Below are positions 45,377 to 54,321 of a stretch of DNA of 64,000 bases, one piece after another. Location of the stretch: assembly GCA_030448185.1 (NCBI GenBank), contig JAUJNL010000007.1:1-64000 (forward strand), given 5' to 3'. The position numbers and the translations under genes were made by a program. The notes under the pieces are model-generated. The model was not told where the DNA came from, ran no database searches, and was given only the letters and a program-made list of their open reading frames with translations. Source of the DNA: Cytophagales bacterium (GTDB taxonomy: Bacteria; Bacteroidota; Bacteroidia; Cytophagales; 172606-1). Every line of letters begins with the position of its first letter. Position 1 is the first letter of the stretch.

Positions 45377-46345
45377 ATGAACTGTAAGTTAGCCATTCTT
45401 TATGAAGTTTTGCAAAGTGCTTGGTCTCCACCGACCGCTAAACGGGGTAAACCCTATTGTTATAACTGGCCTTCGATGGTGCTATTCTTTATGGTAATGT
45501 TTTTGAAAGGGATTCATTCCCATAAAGGGATGGCAACGTATGCTAAAGCCCATTATCAATGGTTTGGGTGGCCCAGTGCGCCTTCACGTAAAACGATTGC
45601 CCGTCGTTTTGAAGCCTTACCAGGGGTAATCTACCGGCTCATGCCGCACGTTGCTCAGGCTGCCAGGCAAGTAAACTGGGCCGTATTCTCTTTTCGTTGG
45701 GCCTTCATTGATAAGAGTGTTTTTAGAGCTAAAGGCGGAATTTGGCATCAAAAGCACCGGCAAGAAGGCATTGTTCCTCATTCGAGTATTGATACGGATG
45801 CTTCCTGGGCCAAGAGTGCTTACCATAACTGGCGGTTTGGCTACGGTTTGCACCTGGTTTGCAATACCAATCGTTTCCCGATTGCCTGTTCGGTCACTAC
45901 CGCGGCGCAGAAAGATACTACCCAACTCGTGCCACTATTGGTTCACTTTGTTGAGCAAGTAGGCGTAGTCGTGGCTGATGCCGGATATATTGCCCTCCAA
46001 CTCATTAAGCAATTGCTTACTTGCTGGAACGTGTTTGTCCTTTTACCTTACGGTTTCAAAGCAGCCGCTCTCAGTGAGTGGCAACAACAATATAACTGCT
46101 TAGCCCAAACACCCCAAGCCCGCCTACTCTATAAACAACGCAAGCCCAGTATTGAACCAGTCTTTTCCCTCATCAAAGAGTTGTTTCATCTGACGGGGGA
46201 AAATCAACTCCCTTACCAGAAGCTCTCAAAAGTCAAACCCTACTTAATGATGACTGCCTTCACTATCCAATTGATGATGTACTACAATCACCTGCATCAG
46301 AAACAATTAGCTACCACCCACTTGTTTTTGACTGATTTTAAATAA
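45377..46345 (+). CDS. IS transposase, DDE type
   Basis: The 322-residue protein has a DDE layout: a first aspartate in WAFIDKSVFRAKGG, a second in VVADAGYIAL and a glutamate in IEPVFSLIKELFHL. The FGYGLHLVCNTNRFPIA segment is typical of the DDE_Tnp_1/IS4-IS5-like fold. I cannot assign the exact IS family by eye; the 8-bp target duplication does not decide it. The frame is intact and the ends are intact, so the element looks active. Start ATG at 45377 follows the leader hairpin. Confidence 0.93.
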   Translation: MNCKLAILYEVLQSAWSPPTAKRGKPYCYNWPSMVLFFMVMFLKGIHSHKGMATYAKAHYQWFGWPSAPSRKTIARRFEALPGVIYRLMPHVAQAARQVNWAVFSFRWAFIDKSVFRAKGGIWHQKHRQEGIVPHSSIDTDASWAKSAYHNWRFGYGLHLVCNTNRFPIACSVTTAAQKDTTQLVPLLVHFVEQVGVVVADAGYIALQLIKQLLTCWNVFVLLPYGFKAAALSEWQQQYNCLAQTPQARLLYKQRKPSIEPVFSLIKELFHLTGENQLPYQKLSKVKPYLMMTAFTIQLMMYYNHLHQKQLATTHLFLTDFK

Positions 46346-46532
46346 TGGCCACCCCTCAAATATAAGTCTGGAAACGCAAGTTTTACGAAGGTCTTATTTA
46401 TTCTATGCCCAGTTATCCGAAGCACGTCTCTGATTTTATTTTTATGCAATTACCGCCAAAAATTATTACGTTTACCGGCAGGAGAAAAATACACCTACTA
46501 GCGGCTGATAATCAGGGGACAAAGTGTAAAAG

Positions 46533-46561
46533 TTTGGTAGTACTTACCAATCTTATTTTAG
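46533..46561 (+). promoter_or_regulatory. possible Bacteroidota-type promoter
   Basis: TTTG at 46533-46536 and TATTTTAG at 46554-46561, 17 nt apart, resemble the -33 TTTG and -7 TAnnTTTG elements known in this phylum. It lies about 70 bp upstream of the lipoprotein gene at 46631. The match is imperfect. Confidence 0.3.
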
Positions 46562-46630
46562 CAATAACCAGCTTTTATTGGATAAACTACTCCAATTCGT
46601 CAACTCAAAAAGATAATCCTAGTATTTGGC

Positions 46631-47188
46631 ATGAAAGTTTTTTCTATTTTCTTGATTACAGTCAGCCTGCTATTATCCTGTCACCAGCCTAAACAGCCCG
46701 AAACCGACCAGTTTGAAGCCTCCGGAAATAAGCTGGCGGAAGCAGACCTGCCCCAGACTGCTGAGTCTGCCGGGCAACGGGTAATATCTTTGCAACTGGC
46801 TGATTATCTTACCAAACCCGTTACCGATACGAGTCTTGTAAAGGCGGTAGACCAACCCGTAGCCCTGTTTGTGTACCCGACAGAAGCTGAAATCAAAAAG
46901 ATGGAACTTGAGCTGGGGGAAGACCTGACTACTGTGGCCGACGACAATGCATTCTACTTTTCGCAGGCGTCCGACTGGTTAGATTCACTGCAAATGAAGC
47001 GGGTAGTGCTAGATAAACGGTATATCAGGTTTAACCAATCCACCGGTGAGCCGATGTACTTCGACACCCGTTGCAGTAAGGCTCCCTACTAGAACCTGAT
47101 TTTATTTGACCCATCCAAACAGCCACTGATCGTAAGTCCGGTTGAGCTTACCCTGGAAGACTTACATGATTATTTCGACGGTAAATAG
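46631..47188 (+). CDS. hypothetical lipoprotein interrupted by an in-frame TAG
   Basis: The product opens MKVFSIFLITVSLLLSCHQP, with a lipobox cysteine at residue 17. The first 153 codons end at a TAG at 47090-47092, after FDTRCSKAPY. The same frame then continues for 31 codons (NLILFDPSKQPLIVSPVELT...DYFDGK) to a TAG at 47186-47188 with protein-like composition. A tryptophan codon (TGG) or other sense codon at 47090 would give a single protein of 185 residues. No domain is recognised. The break is a single substitution, unlike the indels elsewhere. Confidence 0.75.
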
Positions 47189-47372
47189 CCATTGTTCATT
47201 GGTCAATAGCCAATAGTTTTTACCTAAATACACTTTTCCCAATGACCCACCCGTGATAAGAACTAACATCGAGTGTCGAACAAGGAACTGAAGCTTGGCG
47301 AAGCCACACGGAGTAGCAGCGAAGCTCATACCGAATATCGAAGGAAAATGATCACTGACGATTGACTTCCCT

Positions 47373-49013
47373 TTAATCCAGTTTAATAACTACTCCTTCG
47401 TTGCTTTGCAGTTGAATGTTGCCGTTAATCCATTCTCCTTTCCGCTCATTACGGGTTTGCAGCAGGATAGTGCCTTTTGGTTCCATCCGTTCGGGCGTAA
47501 ATTCAATCGTCTCGTTGCTGAAATTCAGCACAATCATCAAACGGGTTTCGCCGGAGGAACGGATGTAGGCCAGTACCGGGCCATGCGCCGGTACGGGGGT
47601 ATATGCTCCGATGTGCAGCGCCGGCTCCTTTCGCCGTAACTCCAGCAGTTGATGGTAAAGCGAAAGTATCGAAGCCGGGTCCTGCTGCTGTTTTTCCACG
47701 TTTTCCTCGGCGTATTTTTCCGAAAGCCGCAGCCAGGGTTCACCCGTGGTGAAACCGGCATTTTCCGCATCATTCCACTGCATAGGCGTACGCTGCGGGT
47801 CGCGGCTCAGTCCCAGGCCAGGCATTAGCAAGCCCTGCGGGTCTTTTACTTCATCTTCGGGAATGGGCACGTTCTGCAAACCCAGTTCATCGCCGTAATA
47901 GATAGTAGGGGTGCCCCGCAGCGTAAGTAACAGCACAGCCGCTACCCGGGCCTGTTCCTTACCATAGCGGGTAGCTACCCGTGGCCGGTCGTGGTTACTA
48001 AATACCCAATTTGGCCAGGCGTTTTCGGGCAGGAGCCCTTCATATTTATCAATTTCCAGGGCGATTTTGCGGGCATTCCAGTCAATCAGCAGTAATTGGA
48101 AATTACCCGGCAGATGGGCTCCCTGATTACCGGCACCGTAGTATCGCACCACCTTTTCAACAGGCAGGTACATCTCACCAATCAAGACTTTGTCGCCGTA
48201 CTCGTCCAACAATTGCCGGAACCGGGCTACTACTTCGTGGGTCTTGGGCTGGTCGGTGGAATATACGGGACTGAACTGGTCGTACGTGGGCATACCCGTT
48301 TTGAAATCCGGGTTAGGCGGGTTGTCACGCCACTGGGCATCTTTAATCATATGCCACATTACATCTACCCGGAAACCATCTACGCCTCTGTCCAGCCAGA
48401 ACCGGAACACTTCCAGGATGGCGTCCATTACTTCCGGATTCCGGAGGTTCAAGTCGGGCTGCTCTATCAAAAAAGCGTGATGGTAATATTGCCCTCTTTC
48501 CTCGACCCATTCCCAGCCCGTACCGCCGAGCACACTCAGCCAATTATTGGGCGGGCCGCCATCCGGGGACGGATCATGCCACAAATACCAGTCCCGCTTC
48601 GGATTATCCCGGGAAGACTTCGATTCCAGGAACCACGGATGTTGATCGGAAGTGTGGTTCGGCACTACGTCGAGGATTATTTTCATGTTTCGCTGATGAG
48701 TCTCCCGTACCAGCGCGTCAAAATCATCTATAGTACCGAACATAGCGTCAACAGCCGTATAGTCGGATATATCATAGCCAAAATCCTTCATTGGAGAAGG
48801 GTAGAAAGGCGTCAGCCAGATGGCATCCACGCCCATCCACCGTAAATAATCCAGCTTCTCAGCTATTCCTGACAGGTCGCCGATTCCGTCTCCGTTACTG
48901 TCTTTAAACGACCGGACATATATCTCATAAATTACGCCTTTCTGCCACCAGGTAAACTGCTCAGCAGCCGGGCGTTCCGTAGTGATCGGCGTCGGTTTTG
49001 GTGTTTGTTGCAT
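47373..49013 (-). CDS. GH13 alpha-amylase family glycoside hydrolase (alpha-glucosidase type)
   Basis: I choose the ATG at 49013 (MQQTPKPTP), giving 546 residues. The catalytic barrel holds the four GH13 regions: DVVPNHTSDQHPW, GFRVDVMW (nucleophile D), IGEMYLPV (acid/base E) and FSNHDRPRV (stabilising D). A C-terminal DUF3459-type beta domain follows. Such enzymes cut alpha-1,4 or alpha-1,6 glucosides or trehalose-related sugars. No signal peptide is seen, so it is cytoplasmic. The neighbour upstream is a close paralogue; a 72-bp stretch (48328-48399 and 50101-50172) differs by one base. Confidence 0.92.
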   Translation of the reverse strand: MQQTPKPTPITTERPAAEQFTWWQKGVIYEIYVRSFKDSNGDGIGDLSGIAEKLDYLRWMGVDAIWLTPFYPSPMKDFGYDISDYTAVDAMFGTIDDFDALVRETHQRNMKIILDVVPNHTSDQHPWFLESKSSRDNPKRDWYLWHDPSPDGGPPNNWLSVLGGTGWEWVEERGQYYHHAFLIEQPDLNLRNPEVMDAILEVFRFWLDRGVDGFRVDVMWHMIKDAQWRDNPPNPDFKTGMPTYDQFSPVYSTDQPKTHEVVARFRQLLDEYGDKVLIGEMYLPVEKVVRYYGAGNQGAHLPGNFQLLLIDWNARKIALEIDKYEGLLPENAWPNWVFSNHDRPRVATRYGKEQARVAAVLLLTLRGTPTIYYGDELGLQNVPIPEDEVKDPQGLLMPGLGLSRDPQRTPMQWNDAENAGFTTGEPWLRLSEKYAEENVEKQQQDPASILSLYHQLLELRRKEPALHIGAYTPVPAHGPVLAYIRSSGETRLMIVLNFSNETIEFTPERMEPKGTILLQTRNERKGEWINGNIQLQSNEGVVIKLD

Positions 49014-49061
49014 AGTTTGGTGAGTAGGTATCAGGTAGCAGGTATCAGAGAAAAGGGTACC

Positions 49062-49119
49062 GTAGCCATTAGTCAATTATCATTAGTTTTTCCACAAACG
49101 ACAACTGACTAATGGCTAC
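49062..49119. repeat. spacer inverted repeat, 14-bp perfect arms
   Basis: GTAGCCATTAGTCA (49062-49075) and TGACTAATGGCTAC (49106-49119) are exact reverse complements. Outside them TAGGTATCAGG and GATACTCCAATACCTAG words form a looser outer arm. The repeat lies between the two GH13 genes. Confidence 0.6.
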
Positions 49120-49145
49120 TGACCGATACTCCAATACCTAGTACT

Positions 49146-50792
49146 TCATTTCAACTTAACGACCATTGCCTCGTCGCCATTCAGGCTAACGCGTCGTTTC
49201 ACGGCAATCCCTTCCCGCTCCGGTATCGTATCCAGTACTATGGTCCCCTCTATTTCCAGATTAGACGGCATGAAAAAGCAAGTACCGTGGCCCAGATTGA
49301 GTACGACCAGAAAACGGGAAACGCCACACTCCCGCATATAAGCCATCACATTTACTTCTGCCGGAACCGGAATATAATCACCAATACGGAAAGCTGGTTC
49401 GGTACGACGCAGGGCAATCAGGCGCCGGTACAGCAACAGCATCGAATTAGGATTCTCCCGCTGCACTTTTACGTTTTCACGCCGGTAGTTGTCGGCCACG
49501 GGTAACCAGGGCCCGGCGGTACTGAATCCGGCATTGGGACTATCGTCCCACTGCATGGGGGTACGTTCGGGGTCACGGCTCAGGTTCAGGTCCGGCATAT
49601 TAATGCCTTGCGGGTCCTGTACAAACTCTGGGGCAATGGGCACATCCCGCATCCCAATTTCATCACCGTAGTAAACAGTAGGCGTGCCCCGTAAGGTCAG
49701 CAACAATACCGCTGCTACCCGGGCCTGCGCTTTACCTACGCGGCTGGCAATGCGGGGCTGGTCGTGGTTGCCCAGTACCCAATTCGGCCAGCCGCCCATC
49801 GGCAATGCGCCTTCGTATTGATCTACGGCCAAGGCAATCTGACGGGCATTCCAGGGCAGGGCAATCAGTTGAAAATTAAAGGGCAGGTGCGCCCCATTGT
49901 TATTGGTACCATAGTAGGTCACTAACTTATTGATGGGCAAATAAATTTCCCCGATCATCATCCGTTCGTTATACTCGTCCAGTACCTGGCGCATCATGGC
50001 TACAATTTGGTGCACCTCGGGCTGGTCCGTAGAGTACACAGGCAATAGCTGCTCATAAGTAGCCAGATGCGGCCGGTAATCCGGGTTAGGCGGATTATTG
50101 CGCCACTGGGCATCTTTAATCATATGCCACATTACATCTACCCGGAAGCCATCTACGCCTCTGTCCAGCCAGTAACGCATAGCATCAAGCATAGCCTGCT
50201 GCACCTCAGGATTACGCCAGTTCAGGTCGGGTTGCTCTTTCAGGAAAGCATGGTAGTAATACTGGCCCGTTGTTGAGTCCCACTCCCAACCGGAACCGCC
50301 AAATACACTCAGCCAGTTATTCGGTGGATTCCCATTAGGAGCGGGGTCATGCCACAAATACCAGTCCCGCTTCGGATTATCCCTGGAAGAACGTGATTCC
50401 AGAAACCAGGGGTGTTGATCAGAAGTATGATTAGGAACAAAGTCCAGGATGAGCTTCATGCCCCGCCGATGAATTTCTTCGAGTAGCCGGTCAAAATCCT
50501 GGATGGTGCCAAACAGGGGATGAACACCCGTATAATCAGAAATGTCATACCCAAAGTCTGCCATGGGCGAAGGGTATATAGGTGAAACCCATACGGCATC
50601 TACGCCGAGCCACTGAAGATAATCGAGCCGGCTCAGAATACCTTGAAGATCACCGACTCCGTCTCCGTTACCGTCCATGAAAGAGCGGGGATAGACCTGA
50701 TAAATAAGACCCTCCTGCCACCATAGATAGGAGCCTGGCGCCGGCCTGACTGGCAGCGTAGAAGTGTAAGGAGCTAGAGCAAGGTTCATCAT
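49146..50792 (-). CDS. GH13 alpha-amylase family glycoside hydrolase, paralogue
   Basis: The 548-residue protein is closely related to the gene at 47373 and has the same regions: DFVPNHTSDQHPW, GFRVDVMW, IGEIYLPI and LGNHDQPRI, followed by a DUF3459-type C-terminus. It may start at 50792 or 50789 (MMNLAL...). Both copies keep all catalytic residues, so both are probably active, perhaps with different chain-length or linkage preference. The two genes are in tandem with 132 bp between, so cotranscription with the paralogue is possible. No signal peptide is seen. Confidence 0.92.
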   Translation of the reverse strand: MMNLALAPYTSTLPVRPAPGSYLWWQEGLIYQVYPRSFMDGNGDGVGDLQGILSRLDYLQWLGVDAVWVSPIYPSPMADFGYDISDYTGVHPLFGTIQDFDRLLEEIHRRGMKLILDFVPNHTSDQHPWFLESRSSRDNPKRDWYLWHDPAPNGNPPNNWLSVFGGSGWEWDSTTGQYYYHAFLKEQPDLNWRNPEVQQAMLDAMRYWLDRGVDGFRVDVMWHMIKDAQWRNNPPNPDYRPHLATYEQLLPVYSTDQPEVHQIVAMMRQVLDEYNERMMIGEIYLPINKLVTYYGTNNNGAHLPFNFQLIALPWNARQIALAVDQYEGALPMGGWPNWVLGNHDQPRIASRVGKAQARVAAVLLLTLRGTPTVYYGDEIGMRDVPIAPEFVQDPQGINMPDLNLSRDPERTPMQWDDSPNAGFSTAGPWLPVADNYRRENVKVQRENPNSMLLLYRRLIALRRTEPAFRIGDYIPVPAEVNVMAYMRECGVSRFLVVLNLGHGTCFFMPSNLEIEGTIVLDTIPEREGIAVKRRVSLNGDEAMVVKLK

Positions 50793-51006
50793 AAGCTAAT
50801 TAAACAACCTGGTTGAAATTTGTTATGTATACTGAACAGTGCAAATTTGGGTTATACATCATGCGAAAGTAAATACCAGGTTAAGAAATGGGAAGGCCAA
50901 TACCCACCAGTAAAAATGCGTAGCAGCGCGGCTAGTGTCTTTGCGGCTTACGGAAGAGTAGACCTTACTCCTCCATTCTGCCTATCTTTGCCCAAACAGC
51001 CGGATT

Positions 51007-52005
51007 ATGCAGCGCAGACTGATGAAAGGACGGTTTTGGAGGATAGCTATTATGCTTGCGCTGCTATTGGTTCTTATCAACGTACTCACGTTTAACCACG
51101 CTTGGCAGCTAACCCATTTCGCGGCTGCCAGTGCCCCCAAAACGGCCCGCCCCGAACAACTGTCACTGCGTGAAAAATTATCGGTGCTGTTTACGGGATT
51201 GCAAAACCCTAAGCCGCGAAACACAACTCTGCCGGCAAACAGATTTGAAAAAGTCACCTTTTCCTCCCAAAATGGTACTATCCGCGGCTGGCTCATCAGG
51301 ACTGACAGCAGCCGGGGCATAGTTGTAATGTGTCATGGATACACCAGTACCAAATCACAGTTGTTGGATGAATCAGCAGCTTTTAATCGATTAGGGTTCA
51401 GCACCTTGCTGATCGATTTGTCGGGACACGGCGAATCGGATGGCAACGCTACCACTATCGGTTACCGGGAGGCCGGTGATGTAACAGCTGCTTATCGGTT
51501 TATTGAAAAACTGCACCAGCCTATTCTGCTGTATGGCGTATCTATGGGTGCAGCTGCTATTCTCCGGAGTGTGGCTGTGCACCAGATCAAACCTGCTGCT
51601 ATACTCATTGAGTGTCCGTTTGGCAGTATGTTGCAGGCTGTTGAAAACCGTTTTCATCTTATGCGTATTCCCTCATTTCCCCTGGCCCGGCTGATGGTCT
51701 TTTGGGGAAGTATCCAGAATAGCTACCCGGCTTTCAGGCACAATCCAATTGAATACGCTGCAACTGTGAAAATGCCAGCCTTGCTAATGTATGGACTCAA
51801 TGACCAGCGGGTGACCCGGCCGGAAATTGACCAGATTTACCGTAACCTTGCCGGCCCTAAGCAATTAATCTGCTTTGAGGGAGTGGAGCACGAATCGTAC
51901 TACCGTAAACAACCGGAGAAATGGCGGCAGTCAATTCAGACTTTTTTAGCGCAACAAAAAATAATGGTGAACGAACAGAACACGGCTGAGCCCATCAATT
52001 TTTAA
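51007..52005 (+). CDS. alpha/beta hydrolase, membrane-anchored
   Basis: The N-terminus has one hydrophobic segment near residues 11-28 (AIMLALLLVLINVLTFN), so it is probably anchored in the inner membrane. The hydrolase domain has the oxyanion-type VMCHGYTSTKSQ, the nucleophile elbow GVSMGAA (S), an aspartate in YGLNDQRV and the histidine in EGVEHESYY. The substrate is unknown. The length of 332 residues fits. It is 63 bp upstream of the RNA helicase gene and on the same strand, and is divergent from the GH13 genes. Confidence 0.88.
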   Translation: MQRRLMKGRFWRIAIMLALLLVLINVLTFNHAWQLTHFAAASAPKTARPEQLSLREKLSVLFTGLQNPKPRNTTLPANRFEKVTFSSQNGTIRGWLIRTDSSRGIVVMCHGYTSTKSQLLDESAAFNRLGFSTLLIDLSGHGESDGNATTIGYREAGDVTAAYRFIEKLHQPILLYGVSMGAAAILRSVAVHQIKPAAILIECPFGSMLQAVENRFHLMRIPSFPLARLMVFWGSIQNSYPAFRHNPIEYAATVKMPALLMYGLNDQRVTRPEIDQIYRNLAGPKQLICFEGVEHESYYRKQPEKWRQSIQTFLAQQKIMVNEQNTAEPINF

Positions 52006-52068
52006 GGCTTAGTCAGAAACTGTAAACCAGCAACCCGAGACTATCAACCGTAAACCCGAAACCACTTT

Positions 52069-53391
52069 ATGACCTTCGAGGATTTTAAACTAAACCGGCA
52101 ACTGCTTGACGCTATTAAAGATGCAGGCTACGAAACTCCCACCGAAATTCAGCAGAAAGCTATTCCGTTAGCTATGGCCGGGCATGATTTACTCGGAATA
52201 GCCCAGACGGGGACGGGAAAAACAGCGGCGTATATACTGCCCATTCTGATGAAAGTCAAATATGCCCAGGGCATGAATCCGCGGGCCCTGATTCTGGCGC
52301 CTACCCGTGAATTAGCCATGCAGATTGATGCCAGCGTAACCGAACTGGGCAAATACCTGGATCTGCGGCATACTGTGGTATACGGCGGGGTAGGCCCCAA
52401 AACCCAGATTGAATCTATTCAGAAGGGAATTGATTTACTGATAGCCACCCCGGGACGGCTGATGGATATTTATCTGAAGGGAGAGCTGGTAATGAAGGAA
52501 ATCAAAACACTGGTGCTGGACGAGGCCGACAAAATGATGGATATGGGGTTTATGCCTCAGATACGAAAAATTCTGGAAGTGATCCCTAGAAAACGCCAGA
52601 ATCTCCTTTTTTCGGCTACTTTCCCCGAGAAGGTGGAAAAGCTTTCGGAGGAATTCCTTGAGTTTCCGGTACGGGTAGAGGCGGCCCCTCAGGCTACCCC
52701 CGCCCAATCGGTGCGGCAGATTTTGTACGAAGTGCCTAATCTGAAAACCAAAGCGCATCTGCTCGATTCGCTGCTGAAAGATGAAGAGAAGTTCAACCGC
52801 GTAATTGTTTTTTGCCGTTCCCGTCAGACAGCCGAAAATACGTATCGTTTCTTATCGCGGAAGGTTAATCCCGAAAGTATCCGGGTGATTCATGCCAATA
52901 AGGGACAAAATACCCGCATCAATTCTATGGAGGCTTTCAAGGAGGGGAATGTAAGAGTGCTGGTTGCTACCGACGTAGCGGCCCGGGGCATCGATGTGAG
53001 CCTGGTCAGCCACGTAATCAACTTTGATGTGCCCCTGGTGTATGAAGACTATGTACACCGCATTGGCCGCACGGGAAGGGCCAATCAAAACGGCGAAGCT
53101 ATTACTTTTATGACTGCCGCTGAACAATACCATATTGAGAAGATCTCAACACTCATCCGGATGACTATCCCTAAGGAGCCGCTTCCGGAAGGAATAGAAA
53201 TTTTCCCGACTCCATTCGAGGAGGAGCAGGCCATGGCCCGCGAAATTGACGGGCAGAAGCGGAAAGATGATCCCAACTTTCAGGGAGCTTTTCACGAAAA
53301 GAAAGCAAAGAATACCAAAGGTAAAACGGACGCAAAGCCAAATAAGGGAAGAAACGCTAAAACGAAAGGTAAAAAATTTAAAGCGTCCTGA
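52069..53391 (+). CDS. DEAD-box RNA helicase (RhlE-like)
   Basis: The 440-residue protein has all DEAD-box motifs: the Q motif (PTEIQQKAIP), AQTGTGKT (motif I), PTREL (Ia), DEADKM (II), SAT (III), ARGID and HRIGRTGR (VI). The last 65 residues are a basic tail (KKAKNTKGKTDAKPNKGRN) that probably binds RNA without sequence specificity. RhlE-type helicases remodel RNA in ribosome assembly and decay. The frame is intact. It ends 7 bp before the convergent kinase remnant. Confidence 0.94.
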   Translation: MTFEDFKLNRQLLDAIKDAGYETPTEIQQKAIPLAMAGHDLLGIAQTGTGKTAAYILPILMKVKYAQGMNPRALILAPTRELAMQIDASVTELGKYLDLRHTVVYGGVGPKTQIESIQKGIDLLIATPGRLMDIYLKGELVMKEIKTLVLDEADKMMDMGFMPQIRKILEVIPRKRQNLLFSATFPEKVEKLSEEFLEFPVRVEAAPQATPAQSVRQILYEVPNLKTKAHLLDSLLKDEEKFNRVIVFCRSRQTAENTYRFLSRKVNPESIRVIHANKGQNTRINSMEAFKEGNVRVLVATDVAARGIDVSLVSHVINFDVPLVYEDYVHRIGRTGRANQNGEAITFMTAAEQYHIEKISTLIRMTIPKEPLPEGIEIFPTPFEEEQAMAREIDGQKRKDDPNFQGAFHEKKAKNTKGKTDAKPNKGRNAKTKGKKFKAS

Positions 53392-53397
53392 TTCAGT

Positions 53398-53610
53398 CTA
53401 CTGGCCGCATTTGGGCAATGCTACGCTGAACGTGGAACCTTTACCAGGCTCACTGACTAGGCTGATTTTTCCGTTGTTCTTCTCGGCAAGCTCTCGGCAT
53501 AGAATCAGGCCTAAGCCCGATCCCGACTCATTAGCAGTACCTTTGGAGGTAAAATGACAGCCCAGTTTAAACAGCTGCCCCATAATGTAATGAGAAGGAA
53601 CTAGATTCAA
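53398..53610 (-). pseudogene. sensor histidine kinase C-terminal remnant
   Basis: The 70-codon frame reads [40 protein letters not shown], the F-box/G2-box end of a HATPase_c domain, and stops after [13 protein letters not shown]. The rest of a kinase (dimerisation domain, sensing domain, N and G1 boxes) is absent upstream in any frame. It is a broken-off 3' end of a kinase gene, left between the helicase and the PyrR-like genes. Confidence 0.8.
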
Positions 53611-53710
53611 ATAGCAGCGCCGACGTAACGGGTACTATTTGGTCATGTTTACTTACGGATGAACAAAAAGGGATTGACAAATGGAGATTTAAGCGCAATA
53701 TTATGCCCGT

Positions 53711-54220
53711 TCAACTTAGGTAAACACCAAAACGATTACTTTCGCTTTCCTCCAATACAACCTCAATATGTTCCTGAATGGTAGTAGATAGCGTATAGCC
53801 AACGTAATCAGCCGCTACCGGAAACAGATGGTGACCCCGGTCTACAATTACGGCCGTTTGAATTTTCTTTATTTCAACCTCCAGGAAGGGCTTGAGGCTG
53901 TGTACCAGCGTACGTACGGTATTGAGCACATCGTCAGCAACAAAAACACACTTATTCTGTAGTTTCGCAATGGTACAGTACAAGCTAACATTTCTTTTCA
54001 CCTTATGGAATTTATACAAAGTTATTTTTAACAAACAGAATTGCAGGGGAGAAATAGAGGAAAGTTCGTGATGCAACAAGCGGGCGAATAAATATCCTTT
54101 ATCATAGATACCGGCCAGTACAATCTCCTCTTCCTGAAAGTTGTTTTCGTAGATCTCATAGGCAATACGGCGTATCTTCTGCATGGTTTGCTTACGGTCC
54201 AGAATCAGGTTTGCAGTCAT
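53711..54220 (-). CDS. phosphoribosyltransferase family protein (PyrR-like)
   Basis: I choose the ATG at 54220 (MTANLILDRKQTMQKIRRIA), giving 169 residues. The PRPP loop CVFVADDVLNTVRTLVHSL corresponds to the PyrR-type DDVLxTGRT but with VRT in place of GRT, so binding may be altered. Segments EEEIVLAGIYDKGYLFARLL and AVIVDRGHHLFPVAADYVGY are typical of PyrR, a uracil phosphoribosyltransferase/pyrimidine-operon regulator. No pyr genes are nearby. A related phosphoribosyltransferase role is possible. Confidence 0.85.
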   Translation of the reverse strand: MTANLILDRKQTMQKIRRIAYEIYENNFQEEEIVLAGIYDKGYLFARLLHHELSSISPLQFCLLKITLYKFHKVKRNVSLYCTIAKLQNKCVFVADDVLNTVRTLVHSLKPFLEVEIKKIQTAVIVDRGHHLFPVAADYVGYTLSTTIQEHIEVVLEESESNRFGVYLS

Positions 54221-54321
54221 GGTAAATATTGGGTGTCGGAATGCGAATTTCGGATATATTTCAATAATAGAGCAGCTTTGTAGAAAAATTAGCATTCATA
54301 ATTCACTCATCCCTAACCTTC

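Larger units (their letters stand above)
45276..46358 (+). mobile_element. insertion sequence, 1083 bp, with 8-bp target duplications
   Basis: The left end TGAGGGGTGGTCATAA and the reverse complement of the right end TGAGGGGTGGCCATTA form terminal inverted repeats with a few mismatches. Identical 8-bp direct repeats AATATAAG lie immediately outside at 45268-45275 and 46359-46366. One transposase gene fills the element. The perfect duplications indicate a recent insertion, into the spacer upstream of the phosphoesterase fusion gene. The element at 23301 shares these termini. Confidence 0.95.

Noticed and set aside
47090-47092. Possible recoding of TAG (for example pyrrolysine)
   Set aside because: No pyl genes or other in-frame TAG cases were seen; a single substitution explains it more simply.
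48096-48845. 249-codon open frame on the plus strand opposite the first GH13 gene
   Set aside because: It lies wholly antisense to catalytic regions of the GH13 gene and resembles no protein family.
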